Notes: generated by a model not told the origin, from the letters alone. 64,000 nucleotides of DNA from Sulfuriferula plumbiphila (GCF_009938015.1 NZ_AP021884.1:1227501-1291500); one strand, 5' to 3'; positions 43,800 to 52,895 are shown, numbered from the stretch's first letter. Numbers and translations: made by a program.

Positions 43800-44429
43800 T
43801 CACTGAGTCTGTTTATTCCTGGACCTGGACCGGGGACCCAGGCTCAGGACATAGTCCTGCAATTGCGCCATACACAACCGAAAGGTTTTTACCGACTGCA
43901 TGTTCTTGGCCACGCCCCAGCAGCCTTCCCAGGCAGACACAATAAACAGCGCAGCGGCCTCGCAATCCACATCGGCCCGGATCTGTCGCTGACGCTGCCC
44001 CGTTATCAGCGCGTTGCGTATCACCGTCTGCCAGGCCTTGAGTATCAGCGTCAGGCGCGCCTTGAAGGCTTCATCAAGCGGGCTCATTTCCTGCATCAGG
44101 TTGTTCAGCGGGCAGCCCAACCTGATGGTGTCCTCGTTCACGCACTCGGCTTTGCGCTGCATGATATCCAGCAATTCAGCCACCGGCTGCGCGGCTTCGC
44201 GCAACGGGCGGAACACCATTTCTTCCAGCCCCGCTTGCACCACCTCATCAATGACCGCCAGGCCGAGCGCATGCTTGGCCGGAAAATAGTGGTACAGCGC
44301 ACCCTTGGTCAATCCGGTGTCGGATAAAATATTGGTGATACTCGCCGCTTGAAACCCGTTGCGGTGGATTTCTCCGAAAGCGGCGTGCAGGATTTTTTCG
44401 CGTGTCAGATCGGATTGCCTAGTATCCAT
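43800..44429 (-). CDS. TetR family repressor
   Basis: A 209-residue regulator. Residues ~8-55 form the TetR DNA-binding domain (REKILHAAFGEIHRNGFQAASI, then TGLTKGALYHYFPAKHALG). The C-terminal ligand domain contains CVNEDTIRLGCPLNNLMQEM, a pattern of the AcuR/YxaF/LmrA-like TetR group. It controls, by inference, itself and the AhpD-like/TusA/nitroreductase unit through the two palindromes. The inducer is unknown. Confidence 0.92.
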   Translation of the reverse strand: MDTRQSDLTREKILHAAFGEIHRNGFQAASITNILSDTGLTKGALYHYFPAKHALGLAVIDEVVQAGLEEMVFRPLREAAQPVAELLDIMQRKAECVNEDTIRLGCPLNNLMQEMSPLDEAFKARLTLILKAWQTVIRNALITGQRQRQIRADVDCEAAALFIVSAWEGCWGVAKNMQSVKTFRLCMAQLQDYVLSLGPRSRSRNKQTQ

Positions 44430-44440
44430 GGTTCATGGAT

Positions 44441-44456
44441 CATACCAACCGGTATG
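44441..44456. promoter_or_regulatory. TetR-type operator before the tetR gene
   Basis: CATACC-AACC-GGTATG, 11 bases upstream of the repressor start, sharing the CATACC / GGTATG half-sites with the site at 43742. Placement suggests autoregulation. Confidence 0.65.
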
Positions 44457-44886
44457 GATGTGTCAAGAAGTTTTTTCGGCCGCTGAAAACAATCCCCGGC
44501 AATCGTGCATCGGCTCATTCCCGATGGGGTTTCTTTAACTTGCAGCAAAAAGCGCCCGGGTTGAGGTCCACGGTCTTGCCTCCATTCAAGATGATGGGGC
44601 ATCAACCATGTTTTGAAGTTTTCTGGCACTTACAGTTGTACCACAACCCGCATAAGCATTTGCTGCAATTCAACACCTCTATTTCAGGATAAGAATTTTC
44701 AATTGAATTTACCCCGGTACGTTGTGGATAGGCTGCGTCGTTGGGAGTAATATTCACCGCAGTTCGGGAGTATGCGAAACAAGTTTTTTACGGGAAAAAA
44801 TAGACCGCCCGAGCGGCATCCCAGCTAAATTTTTAGTGTTCGTCGTAACTGGCGGACGCTTTATCCGTTTGAATGGAGGAGACCTG
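44457..44886. other. Long leader upstream of qmoA, no gene seen
   Basis: About 430 bases between the divergent tetR and qmoA genes. No frame looks coding and no consensus promoter is convincing. The A/T-rich middle (44640-44720) is the likeliest promoter site. GGAGGAG just before 44887 is the qmoA ribosome site. Confidence 0.4.
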
Positions 44887-46173
44887 ATGACGGAAGTCGT
44901 GGCAACAAACGAGACCATCCTGGTCGTCGGTGGCGGCATATCCGGTATGACTGCCGCATTGGAAGCGGCGGAAACCGGCAAGCATGTGGTGCTGGTGGAG
45001 AAAAATCCGGCCATTGGCGGGCGTACTTCTCAGCTGTACCGCTATTTTCCCAAGCTGTGCCACCCCATTTGCGGGCTGGAGATCAACCTGCGCCGGCTGA
45101 AGTCCAATCCGCGCATCCGCCTGCTGACAATGGCGGAGGTAACCGGCATCACCGGCGCCAGGGGGGACTACACCGCCACCATCAGGATCACGCCGCGTTA
45201 CGTCAACGCCAACTGTACTGCCTGTGGCGATTGCGCCAAGGCAGTGGATGCCGAGATACCCAACCCGTTCAACTACGGGCTGGACAGGATGAAGGCAGCC
45301 TATCTGCCCAACAAGATGGCCTATCCCATGCGCTATGTACTGGACAAATCCATTATCGGCACGCCGGACGCAGACAAGGCCAAGGCGGCGTGCAAATACG
45401 ACGCCATTGATCTCGACATGCAGGAAGAAACCGTGCAGATCAAGGCCGGGGCTGTGGTATGGGCGACCGGCTGGCAGCCCTACGACGCCAGCAGGATTCA
45501 GCCTTACGGCTACGACCGCTTCAAGAATGTGATCACCAGCGTCGAGTTCGAGCGTCTGGCCGATCCGCACGGCCCCACCGGCGGCAAGATTTTGCGTCCG
45601 TCGGATGGCAGGGAAGCGAAGAATGTCGCCTTCATCCAGTGCGCCGGTTCGCGTGACGAAAACCACCTGCGCCACTGCTCGCGTATTTGCTGCATGGCTT
45701 CGCTCAAACAGACCAACTACGTGCAGGAACGCTATGGCGATGAGGGCAAGTCCACCATCTATTACATCGACATCCGTGCCATTGACCGTTTCGAGGATTT
45801 CTACGCCAAGGTGCAGGCCAATCCCAATGTCAGTTTCATCAAATCCAAAGTGGCGAAGGTCACCCAGGACGACGCCAGCGGCGATGTCATTCTTCACGGT
45901 GTGAATACCGAAGGCTATCACCGTTACGCCACCCCGCACGACCTGTGCGTGCTGGCGGTGGGCATGGAGCCGTCGGTAAAAGGCGCCAACATCCCCATTG
46001 AAATCCTCGTGGATTCCAGCGGCTTCATTGAGGCCGACCCGGCCAACGGTGCCTTCTTCGGTGCCGGTTGCGCATCCAACGCGCTGGACGTGAATCGCTC
46101 GGTGCAATCCGCCACGGCGGCCGCGCTGCGGGCGATTCAAGTGGTCAACAGAGTGGCAAAGGCGGAGGTTTAA
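44887..46173 (+). CDS. qmoA: QmoA / HdrA-like FAD protein
   Basis: A 428-residue cytosolic flavoprotein. The FAD-binding ILVVGGGISGMTAALEA opens it and HVVLVEKNPAIGGRTS follows. Cysteine groups CHPICG, NCTACGDCAK and CKYDA suggest iron-sulfur or FAD-adjacent sites, and FIQCAGSRDENH with CSRICC is the HdrA/Qmo signature. Qmo proteins pass electrons between quinone and APS reductase in sulfate reducers and, reversed, in sulfur oxidisers. GGAGGAG precedes the start. It is followed two bases later by qmoB. Confidence 0.88.
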   Translation: MTEVVATNETILVVGGGISGMTAALEAAETGKHVVLVEKNPAIGGRTSQLYRYFPKLCHPICGLEINLRRLKSNPRIRLLTMAEVTGITGARGDYTATIRITPRYVNANCTACGDCAKAVDAEIPNPFNYGLDRMKAAYLPNKMAYPMRYVLDKSIIGTPDADKAKAACKYDAIDLDMQEETVQIKAGAVVWATGWQPYDASRIQPYGYDRFKNVITSVEFERLADPHGPTGGKILRPSDGREAKNVAFIQCAGSRDENHLRHCSRICCMASLKQTNYVQERYGDEGKSTIYYIDIRAIDRFEDFYAKVQANPNVSFIKSKVAKVTQDDASGDVILHGVNTEGYHRYATPHDLCVLAVGMEPSVKGANIPIEILVDSSGFIEADPANGAFFGAGCASNALDVNRSVQSATAAALRAIQVVNRVAKAEV

Positions 46174-46175
46174 CC

Positions 46176-48416
46176 ATGGCCGTAGAGAAAAAAGTCGCCG
46201 CGTATATCTGTCAGGGCTGCGGTCTGGGCGAGCGCCTGGATACTGCAGCGCTGGTGGATGTGGTCAAAAAAGAAGGCAAAATCCAGCAAGTCAAACCTCA
46301 TCCCTTCCTGTGCAGCAACGCAGGCGTGGCGATGATCCAGAACGACATTGATAACGAAGGCGTGAGTCACATCATGATCGGCGCCTGTTCGCGCCGCTCC
46401 AAGACCGATGCGTTCAATTTTCCCGAAGTGGCCATGGCGCGCGCCAATCTGCGCGAAGGCGTGATCTGGATTCGTCCGGATACCGAAGAAGCGCGTGAAA
46501 CCACGCAGGAAATGGCGGAAGACTACCTGCGTATGGGCTGTGCCGAAATCAAGACCATGCGCCAGCCGGAGGGTAACCCCAACACCGGCACCAGCCGGAC
46601 CCTGCTGGTGGTGGGGGGCGGGATCACCGGTATGACCGCGGCGCTGGAAGCTGCCAAAACCGGCTATCCCGTGGTGCTGGTGGAAAAATCCGGCCAGCTC
46701 GGCGGCTGGGCGGCCAAACTGTACAAGCGCGTGCCTTCCCACGAGCCCTACAAGGCCCCGGTGGATAATGGCGTGGCGGACATGGTGTCTGCCATCGAGG
46801 CCGACCCCAACATCAAGGTTTACCTCAACGCGACGATCGCCAAGACCAGCGGTGCGCCCGGGCGTTTTCAGGCAGAAATCGCCACTGAATCCGGTAGCAC
46901 AGTTACGGAAGACGTAGGCGCGATTGTTCAGGCTACCGGCTTTGCACTTTACGATGCCAACAAGCTGCCCGAATTTGGTTATGGAAAATCGCCCAATGTG
47001 GTGGATCAGGGTGGCCTGGAACAACTGGCGCGGGAGGCTGCCGAGCGCGGCGGCCCGATTCTGCGTCCCTCCGACGGCCAGCCGGTGAAGTCGGTGGTGT
47101 TCGTACAATGCGCCGGTCAGCGCGACGCCAGCGGCACGCACCTGGCCTACTGTTCCGGCCATTGCTGCAATACCAGCATCAAGCAGGCGATGTACTTCAA
47201 GGACGTCAATGCGGACATCGACACCACCGTGCTCTACACCGACCTGCGCACGCCCGGTAACGGCGAGGATTTCTATCGCAGCGGGCAGGAAAAAGGGGTG
47301 ATTTTCACCAAGGGCAAAGTGTCTTCGGTGGAGCCTGCCGGCAATACCTGCAAAGTCAATTTCCATGACCTGATCCTGGACGACCAGCATGCCTGCATTG
47401 AAAACGCAGACCTGGTGGTGCTGGCCACCGGCCAGGTACCGAACTCCGGCGTGAACATCGATTTCAAGGCGGTGGAAGGCGAAGAGGCGGCCGCCGAGGT
47501 GGAGAAAAAAACCATTTCCATCCTCAACCTGGACTACCGTCAGGGCAAGGACGTGCCGCAGCTGAAATACGGCTTCACCGATTCGCACTTCATTTGCTTC
47601 CCCTACGAAACGCGCCGCACCGGCATCTACACTGCCGGTCCGGTACGGCGCCCGATGGATATCGCCCAGGCCAGGGAAGACGCCACCGGTGCCACGCTCA
47701 AGGCGATCCAGGCGCTGGAAAATGCCGCCATCGGCAGCGCCGCACACCCGCGCTCGGGCGACCTGTCCTACCCCTCGGTGCGGATGGAGGGTTGCACCCA
47801 GTGCAAGCGCTGCACGGTGGAGTGCCCGTTCGGTGCGATTGACGAGGACGCGAAAGGCTATCCGCTGATGAATGAGTCGCGCTGCCGCCGCTGCGGCACC
47901 TGCATGGGCGCCTGCCCGGTACGGGTGATCTCGTTCGAGAACTACTCGGTGGATACCGTGGGCAGCCAGATCAAGGCGGTCAGCATCCCCGACGAGTTCT
48001 CGGAAAAGCCGCGCATCCTGGTGCTGGCGTGCGAGAACGACGCCTACCCGGCGATGGACATGGCGGCGATGAACCGCACCGAAGCCAGCGCCTTCGTGCG
48101 CGTGGTGCCGGTGCGCTGCCTGGGTTCGGTCAATACCATCTGGATTACCGACGCGCTCAACTCCGGCTATGACGGCGTGATGCTGATGGGCTGCAAGCAC
48201 GGCGACGAGTACCAGTGCCATTTCGTGAAAGGCTCCGAACTCGCCAATTACCGCATGAGCAAAATCGACGACACCTTGAAGGGTTTCAACCTGGAAACCG
48301 ACCGGGTGCAGACCTACGAAGTGGCGATTACCGACATTGACCGCGTGCCGAAGCTGATCAACGACTTCGAGAAACGCATGTTCGAAATCGGCATGAGCCC
48401 GTTCAAGGGCTTTTAG
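46176..48416 (+). CDS. qmoB: QmoB / HdrA-MvhD-like iron-sulfur flavoprotein
   Basis: A 746-residue subunit starting MAVEKKVAAYICQGCGLG. An N-terminal HdrA-like domain (PFLCSNAG, MIGACSRRSK) precedes a second FAD fold (LLVVGGGITGMTAALEA, about 145-160). Then come FVQCAGQRDAS and CSGHCC, and two 4Fe-4S motifs CTQCKRCTVECPFGA and CRRCGTCMGACPVRV (about 535-585). The last ~150 residues resemble the MvhD electron-input domain (LVLACENDAYPAMD, VRCLGSVN, GCKHGDEYQCH). Pairs with QmoA to form the electron-transfer core. Confidence 0.88.
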   Translation: MAVEKKVAAYICQGCGLGERLDTAALVDVVKKEGKIQQVKPHPFLCSNAGVAMIQNDIDNEGVSHIMIGACSRRSKTDAFNFPEVAMARANLREGVIWIRPDTEEARETTQEMAEDYLRMGCAEIKTMRQPEGNPNTGTSRTLLVVGGGITGMTAALEAAKTGYPVVLVEKSGQLGGWAAKLYKRVPSHEPYKAPVDNGVADMVSAIEADPNIKVYLNATIAKTSGAPGRFQAEIATESGSTVTEDVGAIVQATGFALYDANKLPEFGYGKSPNVVDQGGLEQLAREAAERGGPILRPSDGQPVKSVVFVQCAGQRDASGTHLAYCSGHCCNTSIKQAMYFKDVNADIDTTVLYTDLRTPGNGEDFYRSGQEKGVIFTKGKVSSVEPAGNTCKVNFHDLILDDQHACIENADLVVLATGQVPNSGVNIDFKAVEGEEAAAEVEKKTISILNLDYRQGKDVPQLKYGFTDSHFICFPYETRRTGIYTAGPVRRPMDIAQAREDATGATLKAIQALENAAIGSAAHPRSGDLSYPSVRMEGCTQCKRCTVECPFGAIDEDAKGYPLMNESRCRRCGTCMGACPVRVISFENYSVDTVGSQIKAVSIPDEFSEKPRILVLACENDAYPAMDMAAMNRTEASAFVRVVPVRCLGSVNTIWITDALNSGYDGVMLMGCKHGDEYQCHFVKGSELANYRMSKIDDTLKGFNLETDRVQTYEVAITDIDRVPKLINDFEKRMFEIGMSPFKGF

Positions 48417-48428
48417 GAGAACATCGCG

Positions 48429-49061
48429 ATGAGTAATTCAAGCAGTCAGGCCGCCGCCCGGTACAACAATAACTTCCTCAAGGAAGTCGAGGCCATGGTG
48501 GAGGAGGGCAACTGGGTCAAGATGTGCATGCAGTGCGGCGTATGCTCCGGCTCCTGCCCTACCAATTTCCAGGCGGGATGGGATCATCCGCCGCAGGAAA
48601 TCTTCATGATGATCCGTGCCGGCAAGCGCGAGGAAGTGCTGACCTCGCAATCCATGTGGATGTGCACCTCGTGCTACAACTGCATCGTGCGTTGCCCGCG
48701 CAAGCTGCCGATTACCCACATCATGCACGGACTTGCCAACTACGCGCACCGCCTGGGGATTGCTCCAAAAAACCAGCCCACCCGGCATTTTGCCAAGCTG
48801 TTCTGGAACAACTGCATCCAGACCGGCCGGGTGAATGAGCTGAAACTCTCCCTGGGTTTGTATTTCAGGGATGGTTTCAAACAGGGGATTATCAATGGCC
48901 TGGCGATGAAGGATGTCGGACTGGGTTTGTTGAAAGCCAAACGGCTCAACCCGTTTGAGCTGTTCAAGCCGCACGGCTGCAAGGATCAGAAAGGCATCCA
49001 TGCCATGCTGAAAAAGGCGCATGAGATTGAAGAGCGCCGCAAGGCGATCAAAACGGCTTAA
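48429..49061 (+). CDS. hdrC: HdrC-like iron-sulfur protein
   Basis: A 210-residue protein with two 4Fe-4S sites, CMQCGVCSGSCP (about 35-46) and CTSCYNCIVRCP (about 79-90), as in heterodisulfide reductase subunit C and the soluble half of QmoC. No membrane helices are present, so the usual cytochrome b part of QmoC is missing. AGGAGAACATCGCG precedes the start. In some sulfate reducers and sulfur oxidisers HdrC plus HdrB replace QmoC, matching the layout here. Confidence 0.9.
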   Translation: MSNSSSQAAARYNNNFLKEVEAMVEEGNWVKMCMQCGVCSGSCPTNFQAGWDHPPQEIFMMIRAGKREEVLTSQSMWMCTSCYNCIVRCPRKLPITHIMHGLANYAHRLGIAPKNQPTRHFAKLFWNNCIQTGRVNELKLSLGLYFRDGFKQGIINGLAMKDVGLGLLKAKRLNPFELFKPHGCKDQKGIHAMLKKAHEIEERRKAIKTA

Positions 49062-49073
49062 GGAGTATTGAAA

Positions 49074-49976
49074 ATGGCCAAGAAAGAATACGCGTTTTAC
49101 CCCGGCTGCTCGTCGCAGCGCGGTGCCTCGGCGTCCAACTACCTCAAGTCCGTGGACTCGATGTGCAAAACCCTCGATATCAAGCTCACCGAAATCCCCG
49201 ACTGGAATTGCTGCAGCGCCTCCATCGGTTATGCCGAAGGCGGCGAGCTGCCGCGCCACGTGTTGAATGCGCGCAACTTCGCGCTGGCCGAGCAAAATCT
49301 GCCGGGCCAGGAAATTGTTGCGACCTGCGCTGCCTGCTGGCTGGGCGCGCGCGAGACCAAGGAGCGTCTGGACGCCTCATCGCAATTGATGGCGGACACC
49401 AACGAAGCACTCAAGGAAGCCGGTCTCCACTACAAGGGCGAGGCCGACATCCGCCACATGGTCGAAGTGTTGATCGAGGACTTCGGCTACGACGAACTGA
49501 AAAAACCGGTGGTTAAATCGCTGGAAGGCATCAAGTTCGCCGGTTATGTCGGCTGCCAGACCAACCGCCCGTTCGGCATTGACGGCGAATCCTTCGAAAA
49601 CCCCATGTACCTGGACAAGCTGGTGGAAACCGTCGGTGGCGAAGCCCTCGCCAGCTACGACCAGAAAGTTACCTGCTGCGGCGGCGCGCTGGCTTTTTCC
49701 GAGCCGGACAAAGCCCAGGCGCAGATCAAGGACATTGTCGAGTCCGCCTACGACCACGGCGCTGAAATGATCGTCACGCCATGCCCGCTGTGCCAAGCCA
49801 ACGTGGAGATATATCAGGGTGCCATCAACAAGAAATACGGCAAAAAATTCAACATGCCGGTGATGTATTACAGCCAGTTGATGACCGTCGCCTATGGCGG
49901 ATCGGCCAAGGATGCGGGGCTCGACGGCCAGATGATCCGTGCCACCAGGCTGGAAGAAATCGCCGCCAAGCGTTAA
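49074..49976 (+). CDS. hdrB: HdrB-like CCG-domain protein
   Basis: A 300-residue protein of the heterodisulfide reductase subunit B type. Two CCG domains are visible: IPDWNCCSASIG with ATCAACWLGA in the first half, and KVTCCGGALAF with VTPCPLCQANVE in the second. These cysteines hold the special non-cubane 4Fe-4S clusters that handle disulfides. The start is ATG 49074 (MAKKEYAFYPGCSSQRG); TTG 49068 is in frame but unlikely. Last gene of the qmoA-qmoB-hdrC-hdrB operon. Confidence 0.92.
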   Translation: MAKKEYAFYPGCSSQRGASASNYLKSVDSMCKTLDIKLTEIPDWNCCSASIGYAEGGELPRHVLNARNFALAEQNLPGQEIVATCAACWLGARETKERLDASSQLMADTNEALKEAGLHYKGEADIRHMVEVLIEDFGYDELKKPVVKSLEGIKFAGYVGCQTNRPFGIDGESFENPMYLDKLVETVGGEALASYDQKVTCCGGALAFSEPDKAQAQIKDIVESAYDHGAEMIVTPCPLCQANVEIYQGAINKKYGKKFNMPVMYYSQLMTVAYGGSAKDAGLDGQMIRATRLEEIAAKR

Positions 49977-49995
49977 GCTGTCCGGACCAATTGAC

Positions 49996-50019
49996 ACAGG
50001 GGCGTTTGCCCCTGTTTTT
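49996..50019 (+). terminator. Intrinsic terminator of the qmo-hdr operon
   Basis: ACAGGGGC-GTTT-GCCCCTGT with a five-T run (TTTTTG) starting at the stem's end, 20 bases past the hdrB stop. A textbook terminator. Confidence 0.9.
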
Positions 50020-50043
50020 GTTTCATTTCATAAAAGGACTGCC

Positions 50044-50349
50044 ATGCACCAGCCCAAAACCATGGACGAGCTGATCGACCTCGTCCACCAGGCCGTTTAC
50101 GAAGTGGACGAACTGCGTGCCTGCGTCGAGGACGATCCCGAGGAAATGGAACGCTACCTGCCGTTTATTGACCAGCTCGACGTGCAATTGCGCAAGCTGT
50201 TCGATGACATGACCGCCGGTCGCTACACTTGCCCTGCGCAAACCGACCTCGATTTCATGCCGCTGGTGCAAAAATGGGGACGCGATATCCCGTTCAAGCC
50301 GCTTTTATTGGCAATTAATCAGGTGCACCGGAACGGATTTCGCGCCTAG
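50044..50349 (+). CDS. Small conserved protein of unknown function
   Basis: A 101-residue acidic, helical cytosolic protein (DELIDLVHQAVYEVDELRAC, ERYLPFIDQLDVQLRKLFDD) starting at ATG 50044 after AAAAGGACTGCC. No family I can name. It follows the terminator of the qmo-hdr operon and precedes the FGE-sulfatase domain gene by ~50 bases. Confidence 0.7.
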   Translation: MHQPKTMDELIDLVHQAVYEVDELRACVEDDPEEMERYLPFIDQLDVQLRKLFDDMTAGRYTCPAQTDLDFMPLVQKWGRDIPFKPLLLAINQVHRNGFRA

Positions 50350-50397
50350 CCGTCTTATTCGATAGAATATTCCCCAATCATCGAATTCAGGACAGCC

Positions 50398-51288
50398 ATG
50401 CAGTTCAATCAAGCCCAGGTTCACCCCGGCGGTTTCGTTCACGACATGGACGAAGCCACCCTGCATCACGCCCAGCAGGCTGCTGCCCGACAGCTGGGGC
50501 TGAACGCACACTTCACAGACACCCTGCGCAGCGACGGCGCGGCGGGGCCGGAAATGGCAGTGATCCCGGCCGGCTGGTTCGAGATGGGTTCGCCCAGCCA
50601 CGAGCCAGGTCATGAGCCGAGCGAAGCACCGCAGCGCTACGTGCAACTCAGTCGCGCTTTTGCGATGGGTCGCTACACTATCACCGCCGAGGAGTGGTTG
50701 CGTTTCCGTGCCGCCACCGGCTGGAGCCAGGCGCGCGAACTGATCCAGGCGCACGGGCGCGAGCCGGTGGTGAACATTCGTATGGCTGATGCACTGTTGT
50801 TCATCGCATGGCTGAACAGTGAGACCGGCCAACTGTACCGTCTGCCCAGCGAAGCCGAGTGGGAATATGCCGCGCGTGCCGGCACCCATACCCCGTTTCA
50901 TTATGGCGATTACGCCAGCTGTCGCGACGTGCTGTTCAAACCGATGTTTCCGTTCCCGGAAAAAACCAAAAAACGCCGCAGCTTCTTCCCGCAATGCGCT
51001 CCCATGATGTGGGCGATGGAAGTCGGCACCAAACCCGCCAACCTATGGGGGCTGCATGATATGCACGGCAACGTCTGGGAAATGACCGCCAGTTCCTGGC
51101 AATCTGATCATCAACAGGCGCCGTCCGATGGTCACAGCCTGCCTGGGCGCGGCAGCAATGACCGCATTGTGGTCAAGGGCGGCTCGTGGTTCGATCCCGC
51201 CACCGCCGCCCGCAGCGCAGCCCGCCGCTCGCGGCTCCGGGATGAACTGGATGTGAATCTGGGGTTCAGAGTGGTGCGGGAGATATAG
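50398..51288 (+). CDS. FGE-sulfatase (SUMF1) domain protein
   Basis: A 296-residue protein. The C-terminal ~230 residues are a formylglycine-generating-enzyme-like fold: [73 protein letters not shown]. The two catalytic copper-binding cysteines of true FGE (in a C-x(4)-C near the end) are not apparent, so sulfatase activation is unlikely. No signal peptide. The fold is shared with the C-terminal half of EgtB at 19441. Confidence 0.88.
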   Translation: MQFNQAQVHPGGFVHDMDEATLHHAQQAAARQLGLNAHFTDTLRSDGAAGPEMAVIPAGWFEMGSPSHEPGHEPSEAPQRYVQLSRAFAMGRYTITAEEWLRFRAATGWSQARELIQAHGREPVVNIRMADALLFIAWLNSETGQLYRLPSEAEWEYAARAGTHTPFHYGDYASCRDVLFKPMFPFPEKTKKRRSFFPQCAPMMWAMEVGTKPANLWGLHDMHGNVWEMTASSWQSDHQQAPSDGHSLPGRGSNDRIVVKGGSWFDPATAARSAARRSRLRDELDVNLGFRVVREI

Positions 51289-51413
51289 CCGCATAGGCTA
51301 TGTTTTGACTGGCTGCACACTACAGGCTGGAATACGAAATCATGGGGCAGACACGATTAAGCAATCGCTACCCGCATCACAAGTCGCCGGGGCCCCGCCC
51401 GGCAATGGCCTGA

Positions 51414-51439
51414 CTTTCTCTTGCTTGCCCAGGAGAAAG
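51414..51439. repeat. Imperfect CTTTCTC/GAGAAAG hairpin repeat
   Basis: CTTTCTCT pairs with GGAGAAAG over TGCTTGCCCA, followed by AGGCAAAGAGCAGGGCACC. This general pattern (CTTTCT, GCTTGCC, GAAAG, GCAAAG) recurs in intergenic DNA of many beta- and gammaproteobacteria from memory; a single copy is seen here. Confidence 0.4.
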
Positions 51440-51615
51440 CAGGCAAAGAGCAGGGCACCTCATGGCGCCGCCCCTGCGAGATACCTTCGTCTGAGCCGAA
51501 GCCCGGCCTTCTCCGTAGTTCGTTTTGATTCTTCAAGTCCAGCCCGGGGTCAAGGGTACGATTTTTACCATCATGGAACCATATGCGTGATTGACCTGTC
51601 TTTCGGGTGGTAAAA

Positions 51616-51634
51616 AATGAAAACCATTCTCATT
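51616..51634. promoter_or_regulatory. Fur-box-like site upstream of NRAMP gene
   Basis: AATGAAAACCATTCTCATT. On the other strand it reads AATGAGAATGGTTTTCATT, matching the core TGAGAAT of the classic Fur box and symmetric at seven of nine positions. It lies 20 bases before the transporter start, so repression by iron-loaded Fur is plausible. Confidence 0.5.
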
Positions 51635-51653
51635 AATTAACTGATACATCACC

Positions 51654-52895
51654 ATGAATACACTTGTCGCGCCGTCCCGCGCTCGCTTGGCCGCTTTCTT
51701 TGCCGTGGCGGGGCCCGGTCTGGTTGTCATGCTGGCCGATACGGATGCCGGTAGCGTTATCACTGCAGCGCAGAGCGGTGCTCAATGGGGATACAAGCTG
51801 TTGGCACTGCAATTGTTATTGATCCCGATTCTTTATCTGGTTCAGGAACTCACTTTGCGCCTGGGTCTTCTCACCGGGCGCGGTCATGGCGAACTTATTA
51901 AACAACACTTCGGCCGTGGCTGGGCGTGGCTGTCGGTGTCCACACTGCTGGTGTCCTGCCTCGGTGCGCTGATTACCGAAATGAGCGGCATCGCCGGCGT
52001 AGGCGCGCTCTACGGCATTCCCATCTGGGCCAGCGTGCTGGTCACGCTGGGGTTCTTGCTGACGGTGGTGATTTCCGGGTCGTACCGCTCGGTAGAGCGC
52101 GTCGCGGTGGCCATTGGTCTGTTTGAACTGGCCTTTGTCTACGTTGCTGTGGTGGCCCGCCCGGACCCGGCAGAGGTGCTTCATGGCCTTACCAGCGTGC
52201 CGCTGGCCGATCACGGTTATCTCTATCTGGTGGCGGCCAACATTGGTGCGGTGATCATGCCGTGGATGGTTTTCTACCAGCAGTCAGCCGTGGTGGACAA
52301 GGGTCTGAAACCGCACCATCTGCCGGCAGCGCGCTGGGACACGGCGATCGGCGCAGTTGTCGCTCAGGTCATTATGGCGGCCATTCTTGTAGCCGTGGCT
52401 GCCACCTTCGGGCGCAGCGGCGGGGATTCCCGGCTCGACACGGTGCAGCAGATTTCCCATGCGCTTACCCCTTACCTGGACGTGGAAAATGGCCGCCTGA
52501 TGTTCGCCCTGGGCATGCTGGGTGCGTCGCTGGTGGCGGCCATTGTGGTGTCGCTCACCGCCGCCTGGGGGCTGGGTGAAGTCACCGGGTACAAACACTC
52601 GCTGGAACATCACCCGCGCGAGGCACCATGGTTCTATCTGGTGTTCGTGGCGGTACTGGTGGCAAGCGGCCTGCTGGTGAGTTCCGGTGTCAACCTGGTC
52701 GACCTCAGCGTCGGCGTAGAGGTCATGAACGCCCTGTTGCTGCCGGTTGTCCTTGGCTTTCTCTACGCGCTGGCGCGGCGTGCCCTGCCTCGCGGCAGCC
52801 AGCTTCGGGGCGCCTACGCCGTGATCGTGGCGCTGACGATTACACTCACCGCCGGGCTGGGTGTGTGGGGCGGGTTAACCGGCCTGTTTGGCTGA
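51654..52895 (+). CDS. Divergent NRAMP-family metal transporter
   Basis: A 413-residue inner-membrane protein with about eleven hydrophobic segments. The fold is that of NRAMP: AVAGPGLVVML at helix 1 and GAVIMPWMVFYQQSAVV at helix 6. The two metal-binding motifs differ from classical NRAMP: DPGN is DAGS (residues 31-34) and MPH is MPW (202-204). The metal-binding Asp remains but the Asn and His do not. Iron or manganese uptake is suggested by the Fur-like site; a different substrate is equally possible. Confidence 0.8.
   Translation: MNTLVAPSRARLAAFFAVAGPGLVVMLADTDAGSVITAAQSGAQWGYKLLALQLLLIPILYLVQELTLRLGLLTGRGHGELIKQHFGRGWAWLSVSTLLVSCLGALITEMSGIAGVGALYGIPIWASVLVTLGFLLTVVISGSYRSVERVAVAIGLFELAFVYVAVVARPDPAEVLHGLTSVPLADHGYLYLVAANIGAVIMPWMVFYQQSAVVDKGLKPHHLPAARWDTAIGAVVAQVIMAAILVAVAATFGRSGGDSRLDTVQQISHALTPYLDVENGRLMFALGMLGASLVAAIVVSLTAAWGLGEVTGYKHSLEHHPREAPWFYLVFVAVLVASGLLVSSGVNLVDLSVGVEVMNALLLPVVLGFLYALARRALPRGSQLRGAYAVIVALTITLTAGLGVWGGLTGLFG

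Larger units (their letters stand above)
51289..51653. other. Intergenic region before NRAMP gene
   Basis: Roughly 365 bases with no gene seen. It holds a hairpin-forming repeat (51414-51439) and the Fur-box-like site (51616-51634), annotated separately. Confidence 0.5.

Noticed and set aside
44833-46140. A 435-codon minus-strand frame across qmoA
   Set aside because: Same reason: a GC-driven shadow of a well-supported gene.
46170-48221. A 683-codon open frame on the minus strand across qmoB
   Set aside because: It is antisense to a gene with clear iron-sulfur and FAD motifs. Its translation is His/Arg/Gly-rich with no recognisable domain, the usual by-product of high GC at third positions.
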